Shown here piece by piece: positions 1-12,500 of a stretch of DNA of 64,000 bases (positions within the stretch are counted from its first letter, which is position 1; each line of letters begins with the position of its first letter). Position numbers and translations under genes: made by a program. The stretch is from Chrysopilus asiliformis (Eukaryota; Arthropoda; Insecta; Diptera; Rhagionidae), in contig OZ035961.1 in assembly GCA_964034945.1 (NCBI GenBank), positions 847,501-911,500 of the forward strand, written 5' to 3'. A model generated the notes under the pieces. That model saw only the letters and a program-made list of their open reading frames with translations, made no database searches and was not told the DNA's origin.

Positions 1-952
1 CAAAAAAAGTTTTTTTTTCATTTAATTTTGCCTATTCCTTCGTCAAGCTGAGATAAAGTTGACTATAGAATCACAATGAGAGAAATCTGTAGATGAATAT
101 CTATATATATGACTCTAGCGGGGTTGTTGTACGGTGGTTTGGGGATGAAATGTGTGTATTTCTGAGTTCTTTGATTATAACGAAACACTCAAAATATCTG
201 AGGCGTGTGAAATTGAAAGAAATTCCAACATCGAGGAGAGGTTGGCATGGAGTGGAGGCAACGAGAAAGATTCTCTCATCGTAGTAAATATTTTGATTCG
301 ACGAATACCATATATCTTTGAGATTATGTCACTCAAAAAAGGACGTGAACGAAATTTTCCTTTTAAAATTGTTTCCGTCGTCTTGCACAATTGTATTAAA
401 TATAATTTAATTTCTTCTCTATCTCTATATATATATATTTCCCATTTTCTCTTTTATCCACTTTTATTTTATGCCTATCCATATTCCACCTCAAGATTTT
501 TCTGTTCGCTTTACACGCTTCCATCTTTTAACCGTATTTCATTTTTCGCAAAAAAAAAATCATTTGGTTTTATTGATTTCTTATATATGTATATAAGAAT
601 TGTGATGATTACTCGTGTTATATCTTTGATATATTTAAGGAACAAAATTGTCTTATGTTGAAACCTTTTAAAGATTTGGGTTCCTCATTTCTCGATAAAC
701 TCGAATATGGGATTGAGTAAAGTTAGTTTTTCCAGAAAAAAATTTATTGATTTTATTAAGCCTACGTGTAAAGGATGTTTTTTTCAGATATATTGTCCAA
801 TTTAGAAAAAAGAATTATATTTCCTAATTCTAATTCTAGTCAGGCGATAATTAACAATTTTTTGTGTCCCTGTTTTCTTGTTATGGATCTCCAAGATAAG
901 TTTTTCCAACAACACGACGCTTCGTACTACACAACAAATCGCGAAATAAACG
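1..952. other. gene-poor A+T-rich DNA
   Basis: I see no supportable gene here. Open frames at 93-284 and 152-661 exist, but the longer one begins at GTG and encodes low-complexity, Phe/Ile/Tyr-rich sequence typical of A+T-rich noncoding DNA. No splice-site pattern or recognisable domain is present. Confidence 0.6.
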
Positions 953-1222
953 CTCTTTTGCACACGCAGAGAAAAATAGTTAATCTAACTATTTGGTAAT
1001 GAGAAATCGTGATTATAACTAAAATTGTTAATTTTAATTACAAACGTAGTCAAAATTATCTATTTGTATGATAAATTTAACTACTTAGTACTAACATTTA
1101 CTATTTTGTGGTTAAATTTGTAATTAAAATTAATTATTTTGTAATTGAAATTAAATAGGCCCAATTCTCCATTATAATGCAGTTAGATTAACAATTTATT
1201 TTTCTCTGCGTGCATGAAAGAG
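953..1222. mobile_element. fold-back MITE-like element, about 270 bp
   Basis: The two ends are inverted copies of each other. The left arm begins CTCTTTTGCACACGCAGAG and the right arm, read in reverse complement, begins CTCTTTCATGCACGCAGAG. Both continue through GAAAAATA and TTAATCTAACT with small indels, and homology fades after about 55 bp. The interior also folds: TTAATTTTAATTACAAA near 1030 pairs approximately with TTTGTAATTAAAATTAA near 1118. There is no coding capacity. This is the structure of a nonautonomous DNA transposon, but no clean target duplication is visible, so exact ends and superfamily are uncertain. Confidence 0.6.
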
Positions 1223-1239
1223 TATTAAGGATTGTTATA

Positions 1240-1786
1240 CCCGTATGGTGAAACCAAAGGGTATATTAACTTTGCCTTACCGTTTATAACGCCAAGATCC
1301 CGTCATCACACACAAAAATGAATTACACCAGTGTGTTTAGAATGATAAAAAAATTGAATTTTGCATGTCCGTCCGACTGTCTGTCTGTCCGTCTGTCTGT
1401 GGCGCGGATTGCGGGCGCACGGATTGAGCTAGAGACTTGAAAGTTTGCACAGATCCGTTTTTCGTAAAATGCGAAGCTAAGTTCGTTAATGGGCAAAAAT
1501 GGACCATTAGGGGGGTACCCCCCATACGAACGAAAACGTTTTTTGTGAATATCTCAAAAACGGTGCATCTTATCAAAAAAGTCCAAGAACAAAAGTTATT
1601 TAGGATATGATTCTACATAAAACTCCCATACATCAAAATCCGATTGGAATGAATTTTAAAAAATCTTATTGGAAAGTTTGACTTCAAAGTGGAATTTTGG
1701 TATAACTGTTCGAATTTTGATACGAATATCACCATACGGGTCTCCAATGATTGCCAGATTGGCAATTATAGCTTTTGTTATGTTTT
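1240..1786 (+). mobile_element. Helentron/DINE-like nonautonomous repeat, copy 1
   Basis: This is one of two clearly homologous dispersed copies (the other is at 20486-21057). A 13-bp motif at the left (ACCCGTATGGTGA, 1239-1251) recurs perfectly inverted near the right (1729-1741). It is followed by a short stem-loop (ATTGCCA-GAT-TGGCAAT, 1750-1766), and homology between copies continues about 20 bp beyond that. A GTCCGTCTGTC-type tandem tract lies inside (about 1368-1400), then a relatively G+C-rich core and a GGGGGGTACCCCCC palindrome at 1510-1523. Subterminal inverted repeat, internal tandem tract and 3' stem-loop are the hallmarks of DINE-1/HINE elements mobilised by Helentrons. The family assignment is inferred from this architecture. 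Open frames inside it are chance. Confidence 0.65.
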
Positions 1787-4558
1787 TATTTAGCGTTTAT
1801 GCAATTTTCGCGAGTAAATCAGAAATAATATCTACTAAATCACAAACAATCAAAGCAAAATGAGATTTCTGAAATTCAATACAATTGTCACCAAAATATC
1901 TCTAATTCGAATAACATTTCCGTTTGCATTCTGTTTTCTTTTTTGCGAAATAATATCGTAGGACATCATGATTTTGATAAACTGGTAACAGAAATATTTC
2001 ATGATATTTAATAGTAAACATATGAATGACACTGAAATGTTGGCAAATTTTGTATATTCTCATTGTGACTGTTATAAATAATACTATGTAGGTACATGTG
2101 CTAATATAAGTTTATAACATGTCAAACAACTGTCTAGGAAAATTTGAAATCTCGCTGGAAGTTTTCATTTTGTTACACTTCATTTCACTTCAATTCACTT
2201 CACGCTGAATGCGATGCTGTTGGTTAGCTGTTTGGGGTTGTATCTATGCTACCCGTTGGTATACAGAGAAAGATTTCAAAATTTAATTACAATCATTTCG
2301 TAACTAAAACAATATTGCGTTCATTTGCTCGCCTGCTGTCATGGAATTTAACTCTGGAAATGGAAAACTCGCTATCGTGAAATTTGGTATAGAACCACCA
2401 TATTATTAAAATTCACTTAGTTGTAGGCATAACGGGTACAGATATCGTTTTTAACACCCAAAATACAAATTCTATGATGAAGAACATAAAACTCGTTAAC
2501 ATTTTGTGTTCCTAATAGTCGTCGCGTCGCATCTTACCTCTTAATCCTGTACCACTCATAAACCCCTTCACTTCATTTACCTTGACTAAAAGGAATTTTC
2601 TTATGACGATTTTTCAAATCCTCTTTCCCATAAATGACTCAAAGACGTTTTTTTTATATACGTTGAATCCCAATTTGGATTCCTTCTACTTCCACTTTGC
2701 AACTCTACCGTTCGCTCCCATCAACTCTCAATTTATTCTACCTTCGCCCAAAATAATGTTTCCTCGTCATGGCAATCATCTTGATGAGTAACGTCAAGGG
2801 TAAACTTTTACGCCGACCCAGTGAATTATTAATCAGTGTTTTGAGCGAAAACATAAAATCATGCAAACTTCTTCAATTATGTAAACAATTATCAACATCG
2901 AAAGACGGTAGTTGTGGTGCCCCATTGCTTTTCCTAACCATATTTTAACAAGAGGGCAAATTGAAAATTATTACATTTACATTTTATTTAGTTTTTGTTA
3001 TGTTTGTTTTATGTACAATGTTCACTCGAAATGCCGCACCAAATTGAATTACAGTCTGGAAAAGTGCCGAAAAGTGTGCTATAAAAGCGTAAAATCAACG
3101 AACGTGAATGTGGTTAGTTTAACGGAAAATTCAATGCAATGAAAATATGCAATGAAAATATGCAATGAGGTACAGAATTTCCCTTCCGAAAAAAATTCCC
3201 CAAACTACAATAAAATGTTTTGGCGAAAAACAAAAACTTCAACGATTATATCAAAAAAAAGTTCGTTTTCATTTCAAACTTTTCTTCAATTAACGTTTTC
3301 ATGCTGCATACAAAATATTATCAACTTCAATTAAACTTTCTCCAATCACACGGAAGTTAGTTAATTTACAACCAATTAAAACTCCCAATTAATATGAAAA
3401 GTTTAAAATTCATTTCTCTTCAAGTCATCGTTCAACCAATTTACATCCATCGATATTAAATATCACTCCCCATCGTTTTTTTTTCATATGAAGTTTAGTA
3501 TCAGCGTCACACAACCACGGAAAGTATAGTGGAAGTGTATTTTATGGACAGCCACTAACTACAAATTTTGAAACCCCGCATAAAAAATTGGAAAAAAGTA
3601 CGTACTTTTCTTCACTTAACAATTTTACATTTACCTCTAGAATTGAACCCTTATAATGTGAAATCATATTAGAGAAAAATTAATCCATTATTATAATAAA
3701 TTTAAAAAAAGCTTACCACAATTCGCTATGATTTGTAATAGCACAGCTAAGCTGATTATCTTCCAACACACGTCTGATGTATTTCCAGATAAATATCTGT
3801 AGAATTTGTTGCTGCAGCCTTTTAATCGACACATTTTTAACATTTGTTTATTTATTCACTAATTTCAACTAAAAATAATATCTACTATCACCTAGAATAA
3901 TCTTTCGTGTCCCACACATACACAAATTTCCCTTTCAGGAAATCTTTAATTTCATCAAATTGTAATCAGTCAATCGTGAGTCGAACGAAAAGATTAATTA
4001 TGAAGCTGAAGATTATGGCAGAGTTTAAAATAATGAAAAATTTTCTAAATATAGTCTAACATTGGTTTTTATTTCGCGCTATGCTCGAGACATCCTCAAC
4101 TAAATGAATGTAATGAGACTAATTAAGAGGACAAGATCACCTATTTATGACTTCTTAACCATGTACCAAATGTTTACGAATAAACATGTGCAAATCTCAA
4201 ATGCACCCTAACAGGAAAGGGCGCTAATTAGAATTATAGCTAAGAAATTATGAAATTGGGCTGCATATGCATGTGTAACAATATTTAAAATTAAAACGTC
4301 TAAACTCGAAAAGGCAAATTCAAGCAACCCAAACCGCGATATTGCGCTGTCTATCAATATGTATCGAACATTGTCCAAATGTTGCCCGTTTTTTTTTATT
4401 ATTTGACTTTTATATCATGAAACATGACTTTCAGGTCATAATAATTTGTCTATAAAAATCACATCGTCGACTGATGATGGCGATTATTTTTTCCTTCAAT
4501 GAATCTCACTCGCTTTTCTATTTCAGACTCGTATTTTATGTTTGGCGTTCTTCAATGA
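1787..4558. other. gene-poor A+T-rich DNA with short tandem repeats
   Basis: There is no gene I can support. The stretch contains a short CACTTCA-type tandem around 2176-2203 and a 13-bp tandem repeat (ATGCAATGAAAAT, about 2.6 units) at 3134-3168. Remaining open frames are below about 80 codons and unlike any protein I recognise. Confidence 0.6.
3134..3168. repeat. 13-bp tandem repeat
   Basis: The unit ATGCAATGAAAAT occurs twice perfectly and a third time partially, directly adjacent. It is a simple slippage-type microduplication. Confidence 0.85.
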
Positions 4559-4951
4559 ATGATGCTTCGATTGCTTGTTTTGCTTATTTTAAAATCTCAA
4601 TTGGTTTTAGACATATGTATCCAAATGTGGATGGATATTTATGCCCAAGAAGTATCTCTTGATTTAACCGACCACGATCTTCGCTGCTACTCCTTCCCCA
4701 TAAAACGCATAAATAAACACCAGAAACGACACGACCGCGACATGGACGGCCGCTTCAATAAAGGAACAGATCCAATGAGACCGACAACACACTGCCGTTT
4801 TTATCTAACAGATACAAGATATAATTTTATCGCCTATATCCAGATATATTACTATGCACTCGATATACGCCTCCCCTTTTATCCTAGCATTAAACTTGCT
4901 AGTCAGTCAGCTCGCCACAATTTTTCCAATAGGTATCTCCTAGCCCAATGA
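4559..4951 (+). CDS. hypothetical 130-aa reading frame with hydrophobic N-terminus (doubtful)
   Basis: This ATG-ATG frame is the longest ATG-initiated frame upstream of the mariner. Residues 1-22 (MMLRLLVLLILKSQLVLDI...) resemble a signal peptide or membrane anchor. The remainder is polar, with a basic middle around residues 48-62 (KRINKHQKRHDRD) and no motif I recognise. No upstream promoter signal is evident, although a plausible acceptor (TTTCAG) lies about 35 bp before the ATG. A frame of this length can occur by chance in 47 kb of gene-poor DNA, so I regard it as more likely spurious than real. Confidence 0.15.
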   Translation: MMLRLLVLLILKSQLVLDICIQMWMDIYAQEVSLDLTDHDLRCYSFPIKRINKHQKRHDRDMDGRFNKGTDPMRPTTHCRFYLTDTRYNFIAYIQIYYYALDIRLPFYPSIKLASQSARHNFSNRYLLAQ

Positions 4952-5772
4952 TTTTCTTATATGGTTTTCATGCAGAAGCGATGTTTTATGTTTAATGCCC
5001 TTGTCATATCTATTTTTAAAAATTTTACAACACCGACAACGATAATTTCGCCGTATAATTGGTTGTATATATTTTTTTACAATTATTTCTTTATTAATTT
5101 GTTTACTGTTTATATTTAGATGGCGAAACTCTTGATGTTTGCACGTTTTTTTTTATTTTTTTTTTTATTACACCAATTTTATGACACAAATTAATTATTC
5201 ATTGAAATTTCTCTCTTGTCCTTTGAAAAATTTTGAAAGATAGCACTATTGTTTCTCCTTCGATGAAGAAACATTCCGTATTGCAGTAGCTTAAATTTTT
5301 ATACTTCACAAAAATCACCAAAACCGTTTATTAGGTAATACTTGAAATTTGTTTCTGTTCGTTTGTTTCAAACTTCTTTTACGAGCACATCAGCAGACCT
5401 CCGATAATCTGAAAACAAATAAACAAATTAGAAACTCAATTCATAGAAATATTTTTGGAAAAAAGTTTTTCTTGAAAATCTAGGTTACATAAGAATTTCA
5501 ATCGATAAGTTTGTTTTGACGAATTAATTTAAATTCAACATTAATATTAATTCTATATAATCAAGGCGAATTCCACTGAATATAGATAACGCATCAAAGA
5601 AAATAAGAAAACAAATTTAGTTAAAGATTTTTATGTTTTTACTAGCTTTTAGTAACCGGCATTGCAGGAACAATAACCAATAACTTCAGGCCGTAGAACC
5701 GATGTAAATATTAGTGGTATAAAAATAACCTGTGAAAACTTTATCAAATCTCATCAGAGTTGTAGTAAATAG

Positions 5773-5807
5773 CCGGAGTTTCAGTGTCATTTAACACTGA
5801 AAACCGG
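5773..5807. repeat. short hairpin, nested inverted repeat
   Basis: A 9-bp perfect stem (TTTCAGTGT / ACACTGAAA) around a 6-nt loop (CATTTA) is itself bracketed by CCGG on both sides. It is too short to classify and could be chance or a decayed MITE centre. Confidence 0.5.
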
Positions 5808-6166
5808 GTCCAAATATTTTTTGGAAATCAAAAAATATCAGAAAAGGGGATTCGCACGAAAGTGGTGGATTTGGTTTTCATTGGCCAAACATTTTCCCTC
5901 CCTAATAGTAAAAACTGTGTTGAAATTCTCTCAAAAATTCAAGTGTAAGTTAAGGTGGTTCTATTGGAACGAAACTTTTTTCAACGTTAATTTGTTTATT
6001 GTATTTTTGTTATTTTGACGCGACATCAATAGTGCGACATCAATACTTGTACAAAAATAGAGTTTTTTATCTAAAACTATTTAACCAATCACTATGCAGT
6101 TGAATCGTTGGCCTTACAATGCTATAAAGAGTATCATAAGTTATGCTGATATTGTGAACATCCCTT

Positions 6167-6230
6167 CCAAGCAGCATTTATGTCAACGGTGACGTTAGAC
6201 ACGGCTACGGTTGACATAAATGTAGCTTGG
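6167..6230. mobile_element. 64-bp miniature fold-back sequence
   Basis: The ends CCAAGCAGCATTTATGTCAAC and, in reverse complement, CCAAGCTACATTTATGTCAA(C) match at all but two positions. They include a perfect 13-bp core at 6175-6187 and 6210-6222, with a G+C-richer centre of about 22 nt. The structure suits a very small MITE or solo TIR pair. No clear target duplication is seen. Confidence 0.5.
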
Positions 6231-8576
6231 ATTCCTTTATATTCCCAATCCTCTTAACTGTTTGACAGTTGCAGGGATTTTGTTTTGCTTTTCACAATTA
6301 ACTGCAATTGAATTTCAAGGTTTTTTTTTTCAAAAGCATAAGAATATAACTTAAATCATACAACCAACACCGTGTAAAATTTAAACTAAAACCAAACCAA
6401 ATGTAAAAAAAAATGAAAATTCTATGCTTGGAAAATCCAATTCCAACAGTTTGAACTAATTATGGAAGGAAAAAATAGCATTATCAAATGAATAAAAAAG
6501 TCGAATCGAGCCAACTCCCCCGTTGTTATTCATACCATACCCGATTTTTTTATACATATCCCTGTCCGCCAGTAGCACGGAAGAAAATTAAAAATAGACA
6601 TGTCATACGGTTTCTGAGCAGCAGTATTGTTGCTTAAAGAATTAAGATTTTACTTGGATGAAATGGGGATGCTTCTCTGGATATACTGCATTCATATAAA
6701 AATACGTGTAGCAAATGTGACAAATCGTTTCGGAGCATTAATCTTATAGCCGAATTTTTCAAGTAGCGCACATGATTGTTTGTTTTTCAATTCTAGAGTT
6801 TTCCTAATTAATTAATGACGACCAGTGTAAATTTCCTGCATCGTAAAAAATTCTAACTATGCAATGAATCTTTAAGCAATGATCAGCGCCACTTAAAATG
6901 AAAGGAATTTTTACTTAGAATTGAACTTGTGAATCAATTATTGGCTGATTTCTTATATCTTAATTAGTTCCATTCCACAAAAACATAAATCGAAGGTAAA
7001 GTATAGATATATCTTTCCGTTTTCATTTTTAGCAGATTAAAATTTCCAAAAAAAAAGAGTTTTAAATTAGATTAAAATCTTATAAAGTTACTATTTTTAA
7101 AATCGTACTAAATCTATTATTTATTGTGCCATACGCAATAAGTTCAATAGATGTGAAACTAAAATTTAAATACTGATCGGAAAAATATCGTATAAATTAA
7201 TAAAACTAATTTTTCTATGGATAATTTTTGAATCAATTTTTTCAAATGTATTTCCTTGGAACTATGTCTTTTACAATTTCTCATCTACACAACGTTTAAA
7301 AACCCGTAATTGCTCTTTCACAAAATTTTAAAACAAATAAAAGTCGTACTCAATTTTAATTTTCCCTTGATGATTTTTTTTTTGCATAATTATCCAAACG
7401 ATTGCACTTTGACTTAAACTGTTTTTTACATCAAGTTAACTCATCATTTTTCAAGTAATAACTTCATCTGCCAACGAGTAACGAGAGGATTTTCAATTCT
7501 TTACAGTATCATTAAACATTGTGTTGAGAGGGAGTAAAATGGAACAAAAGATATACCCAGGAAAATCAATTTCCCGGGAATTGCTTTCTCGAATAATGGT
7601 TACTACAAATTCCCAATATATCCTCCGACAGACACCGATCTGCATGGTATAAAAAGCACATAAAGGCAAATGAATTTAACCATTCATTGAATTTTCAGGA
7701 ACTCTTAAATAAGGTATGTGTGCTTGTGCCCACAAGCGAGAGAAGGGGGTGGGAGGATGGAATTTTGCACATCGTCGTCGTACAAGATAATTAAACATGA
7801 ACAAGTGAGGAGTCCTGGCGAAAGCCATTCGCTTGAATTTTCATACTGTTCTACAACAATAAAATTATATTAAAATTCCATAATTAAGAACACTGCGGAC
7901 TCATGTGATATTATGTTTTCGTGGTGATGCTTATGGGGTTAGAAATGATGGTAACTGGGTAAATATCGTTTTTCGGGTTCCCCTTTACACATGTTAAATA
8001 AATATTTTCGTTGTAGTGGCGTTTAATTTCAATTTGAAATTGGTCAAACAATTTCTATTAAAAATACTTTATGTTTGTGCTTTTTGCGGTTCTTTGAGTG
8101 TTATTTTGAGGACTTTGCTTCATCTTATGAATTTTTAATTTTATAATTTTTATCCTATCACATAAAATCTGAAACTGACTTGGGGCTGTTCTTAAAATAC
8201 TCCACACATTTCGGGGAAAGGGGTCGCAGTCGTGAAAAAGTTTAACGGATTCTAAAAGGCAAAAGTTTGCGGGACATTTTTTAAAGAAAGGTATTTTATA
8301 GACAATATTATACAGGGGTGTGGCGTTTGGGCCGGATTTGTGGCTTTTTTAGAACGACTATACAGCCCTGATATTTTATATTACAATGGTGTAACACCTA
8401 ATTTCGGAATCCCTAACAAAACATTTTTGTAACCGCCTTATAGCTAAAACTTTTAGGAAATCGTCTTTCGAATAATAAAAATTTCAAGAAACTACGATTT
8501 TGAAGACCGAAATTTTAAGACCCTTTTGTTAGAGCACCGATCTTCACGAAACCTTAAATTATTGGAAACTTATTAT

Positions 8577-9048
8577 AGGTCTGTTCGATATGAGTCCTGG
8601 ACTTACTCGGAGTAAAAATTTTTACTCTTTTCTGTTCGATATAAGTCCTGGACTTACTCCGAACGTATATCGAATAGAAAAGTGTAAGTCCAGGACTCAT
8701 CTTTTCAGTCCTGGACTTACTCTTGCTTTTAGCTGGAGTAAACTTTTGACAGCTCATATTTGTCAGACATAACCTCTCTTTTACAGTCTTTGGAAGAAGA
8801 AATGCAACAAAAGACATCATAAATTATTTCCAATATATATTCTTGAGTAGTTTCGGGTTTTATTTATTATATTTGTTATATTTTATAATCTATAATTATA
8901 AACTCATAAAATAGAGTTAGTGACTTACTCTGAACTTACTCCAAGTTGTTCGATAAAAACAAATTCAGAGTAAGAAAATCCGCCATTTTGTGGAGTAAAG
9001 TGAAAATATTCGGAGTAAGTCCAGGACTTACATATATCGAACAGACCT
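8577..9048. mobile_element. 472-bp MITE with long, internally repeated terminal inverted repeats
   Basis: The left end begins AGGTCTGTTCGATAT and the right end is its inverted counterpart, ending ATATCGAACAGACCT. Both ends abut TAT (8574-8576 and 9049-9051), consistent with a 3-bp target duplication. Inside, the motif GTCCTGGACTTACTC recurs at 8594, 8645 and 8708 in direct orientation and around 8684-8696 and 9013-9027 inverted. The left end therefore looks like a duplicated or nested terminus: CTGTTCGATAT recurs at 8581 and near 8632. Reading frames across it consist of repeated SPGLT-type peptides and are artefacts of the repeat. It is a nonautonomous DNA transposon of unknown superfamily. 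Confidence 0.75.
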
Positions 9049-9542
9049 TATGTCTCGGGATTTGAAATTGGGAATGATCAGTTCGTAGCACGTTTCGCCT
9101 GCTGCGACGACCAGAAACAAGTTGTTGGATCAAAAACAATTAATTTTCAGGGTTAAGTCACTTTTTAGTACATACTAAATGAAAACAAAACAAAATATTT
9201 TTTCGCATGCTAGAGGGAGCCATCAAAATTTCTTATAACATGACTGCAGCCCACCTTGCTATAAAAAAAATATAACTTCCTGCGGTTGCTTTTGTGTTAT
9301 GTTTGCATATTAAAACATCACCGCAAATTAATTGAAACTAACGAGCGACTGGTGGTAAACATTTTCACTACTTGAGATTCTGTAATTTCATTTATAAAGC
9401 TATCAACAAAGATGATAATTCATCCTTCTCATCAAAGTGCATCCACATGTTTCAACTGAATATTAGTCATGTATCATCATGGCTTTAATATACATCATTG
9501 CCTTCGTCCGTTCCCTCTCCGTAACTTTCTATATAATTCCGT

Positions 9543-9563
9543 ATTCCATATTCCATATTCCAT
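9543..9563. repeat. 7-bp tandem repeat (ATTCCAT)3
   Basis: Three perfect adjacent units of ATTCCAT form a short microsatellite-like tract with no coding context. Confidence 0.85.
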
Positions 9564-12500
9564 TTTCCTGTATCACATTTGAAAACAGGAAGACGTCGCA
9601 CTTAAATCGTAACATTGGCGTCATGAAAATGTGCATAAAGCCAAATAAATTCTGGGTTACACCGAGACCATTGCAATAAACAAAGTAAATCATGTAAATT
9701 ATTACCATTGTAATCATTATCATCGACGACCCGACACCCAAGCAATCTTTTTTTTTACTCGATAGATACTCGCATATATCTATACATTCCATAATTTAAG
9801 AGATTTGAATTTGTGTACATTATATGTAAGTATATGCAAAGACGAAGAAATCAATTTAATGGCTAAAGATAGGATTAGGCATTTTCCGTTCCATATGGTA
9901 GCACATGGACCACTGTATTATGCATTGTTTACATGAATTGTCGGCGAAAGATCCTCTCATCTCCATTGCAGCAATATAGATGTTCACCACGAAAACTAAA
10001 CAAACACTTGAAATTCACCGAAAATCCAATCCTTATTCTGACCAACCGACCGTATGTTCATTGGTAAACAATGTTTTTAGTGAAAATTGGCTAAAAAAAC
10101 ATTCACCCGATCGAATTGGAACATATAGAGATTCCTAAAAGTCCATCCCGGCTATAGCGAGCATCCTTCCATCAGAATCTTCAGCAAAGCAGAAGCCCAG
10201 GAGCTTGAAATTAAAAATCAATCGAATCGCACTCGAGAAAGGAATTTGCTCGAATGCTTCTTACAGGAATCCATTCAAAAGTCCTTGGCACACATATTAC
10301 ACACATCTATAGCATCATCAGCATGGAAAATACATATAGACGTTTAAAACTGATTGCATCCGTTTGGAAATCGAATATATCGGATGACCTGAACTCCTGA
10401 TGAATTTTTATTTTGCATATACCCGAAAAGAATGACCAATGAGTGAATATTTCGCCTTTACTTAGCCTTCTCGTGGCTAACATCGAACAACAGATCTCCA
10501 CTGCGATGCGCCAATATATATTCACGTGCATGTTTTTAGAGAAATATCAAGGATACACGTCCAGGATATTCGAAACGGAACAAAACGAGCACTTTTATGC
10601 TATTGCATCCATTTCCAGATATGCCGCCGATACATACTTCGATGCTATGCTGGTGTAGTGAAAAGAGCGCATAATGATTAAATGGATAAAATGGAATAGA
10701 AACTTTTTTACAATTACTTCAAGTCGTTTCACGTACGTTACACTGATGGATGTATGTGTATGTGCCTTGCCTGGACGGAGTAGCAAATGGACGAACGAAC
10801 GAACCGTTAAAGCAGGACTTTCGTTATGTTTTATGCCTTCGGCGCTATTTTCAATTGACCGTTGAACGTAATTTATTTTTATTCGCCATTCTCTCAGGGA
10901 GCTACATTGTTGAACCTTTGCCATTTCTAAAGAAACCGAAGCATATCAAAGCATAAAAATTCACTGGAGCTACCGGTAGTGCTATGAACTTTTCCACAAT
11001 TTGAATTCATCGTTAATGAAGTATTCGTTGCAAACTACAAAGGATCGGATCTACGGAATTGAAAAAAAAATTACTTTATGATGGCCATTTATAAAGATCA
11101 ACAGATAGTATGGCTCAATTCAAAATTAAGAGTTCAATATTATTTTTTTTAGAATTTTTCTCTGGAAATTAAAGAGAAACCTATAATCATAAAATAAAAT
11201 TGAGGTGGAGCCAAAGGTAAACTCTTTTGTTATTTGGTTTTACAATGCATCAAGTCAAAATGTGGAATTTTTGGAGATAATTAGAGAAACAATAAAAGAC
11301 TAATTGCTTACACTGACCCAAAAAAAAACTCGTATCGCTTGCATTAGGGTACGGGGTTTTATCTTATTTATTTATTTTTATACATCATTTTATGGTTGTA
11401 ATATTTCATTATCATAGCTGACTACTGCGAATAAAGGCTTTCCTCCATTACCATGACTTCTGTAACTGCAAAAAAATGCAGAAAACTAGAGCAAGATAGA
11501 CTTATGTAGATCTAAAAAGGAATGACTGAATACAAGTTAAACGCTATCCCTTCCAGTTTTACAATTTTATAGCAATCATATCAAACCTTATGCTATGAAT
11601 ATAATGTTCAAATTGGCATGGTAACAAAGCTTTTCACTATGCATGCGAAGGAGAAAAATGACATCACGCTATAATAACAGTTTGAATGTGTCCGTGCTTA
11701 CTATTCACTTACAGGGACAATGTGTGATTGTAGTAGAGATCGCCATAAAATCGCCATAAAAAACAGGGGAAATTATTCTTGCAGCTGCCGACAAATTTTT
11801 GCAGTTGATTCTTATCTCCCTTTCTCGTCAACGTATCTTCACATAAATGTGTCTCTATTTTTTTGCAATTGCCGAAGTCATGGTAATGGAGGGCGGCCTT
11901 AAGATGCTTCTTTCAGATAATCAAAGAGACTATAACATTTAATTAATAAATAAGGTACAAATGGATTAACTTGTTCATTACTTGTAAATTACAATAAAAA
12001 CATCATCTGATCAATAACAGTTTTGTAGAATATGGTTCTGGAAAATATTTTCAAGGACATATAAGAAAATTGAAAGGACTATGTGTAAACTACAAAATGT
12101 GCTAAAAAAATCAGCAAAAAAGCTTCATTACTGATTTAGGGGATTTGCTTTTTGTATGTTAAAGAATTAAGCTTATATCATTAAATTGTTCCGCATAATT
12201 AGTAATTTCACACTATACAAAATATTCAAATTTTCGAAAAAGAAAATATTTTACTTGATTCTTGAATAATTTTGCTATAAATTCATTCAATAAATATTTA
12301 ATGAACTGAACAGAAACCATAAAAATTGAAATTTTGTCATTTTATGAGAATGAATTTCTATTTTCATGCTTTCCAGATGACCACTTAACTAAAAAGGAGC
12401 AAATTTTTCGAAAATAAAGTGAAAAATTTTTCATTCTCGCTTTATTAGTTTTTATCTCGTACTTTGTGTACATTCCTCGTCCGATTAATTAAACAAATTT

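Larger units (their letters stand above)
4952..8576. other. gene-poor A+T-rich DNA with small hairpins
   Basis: No supportable gene was found. Two small inverted repeats, at 5773-5807 and 6167-6230, are listed separately. The rest is A+T-rich with poly-A and poly-T tracts. Confidence 0.6.

Noticed and set aside
152..661. 169-aa plus-strand open frame
   Set aside because: It begins at GTG, is dominated by Phe/Ile/Tyr/Leu, and has no domain or splice support. It is best explained by A+T-rich composition.
8554..8820. 88-aa minus-strand frame with repeated SRT/SPGLT peptides
   Set aside because: The peptide repeats are translations of the MITE's reiterated GTCCTGGACTTACTC motif, not a protein.
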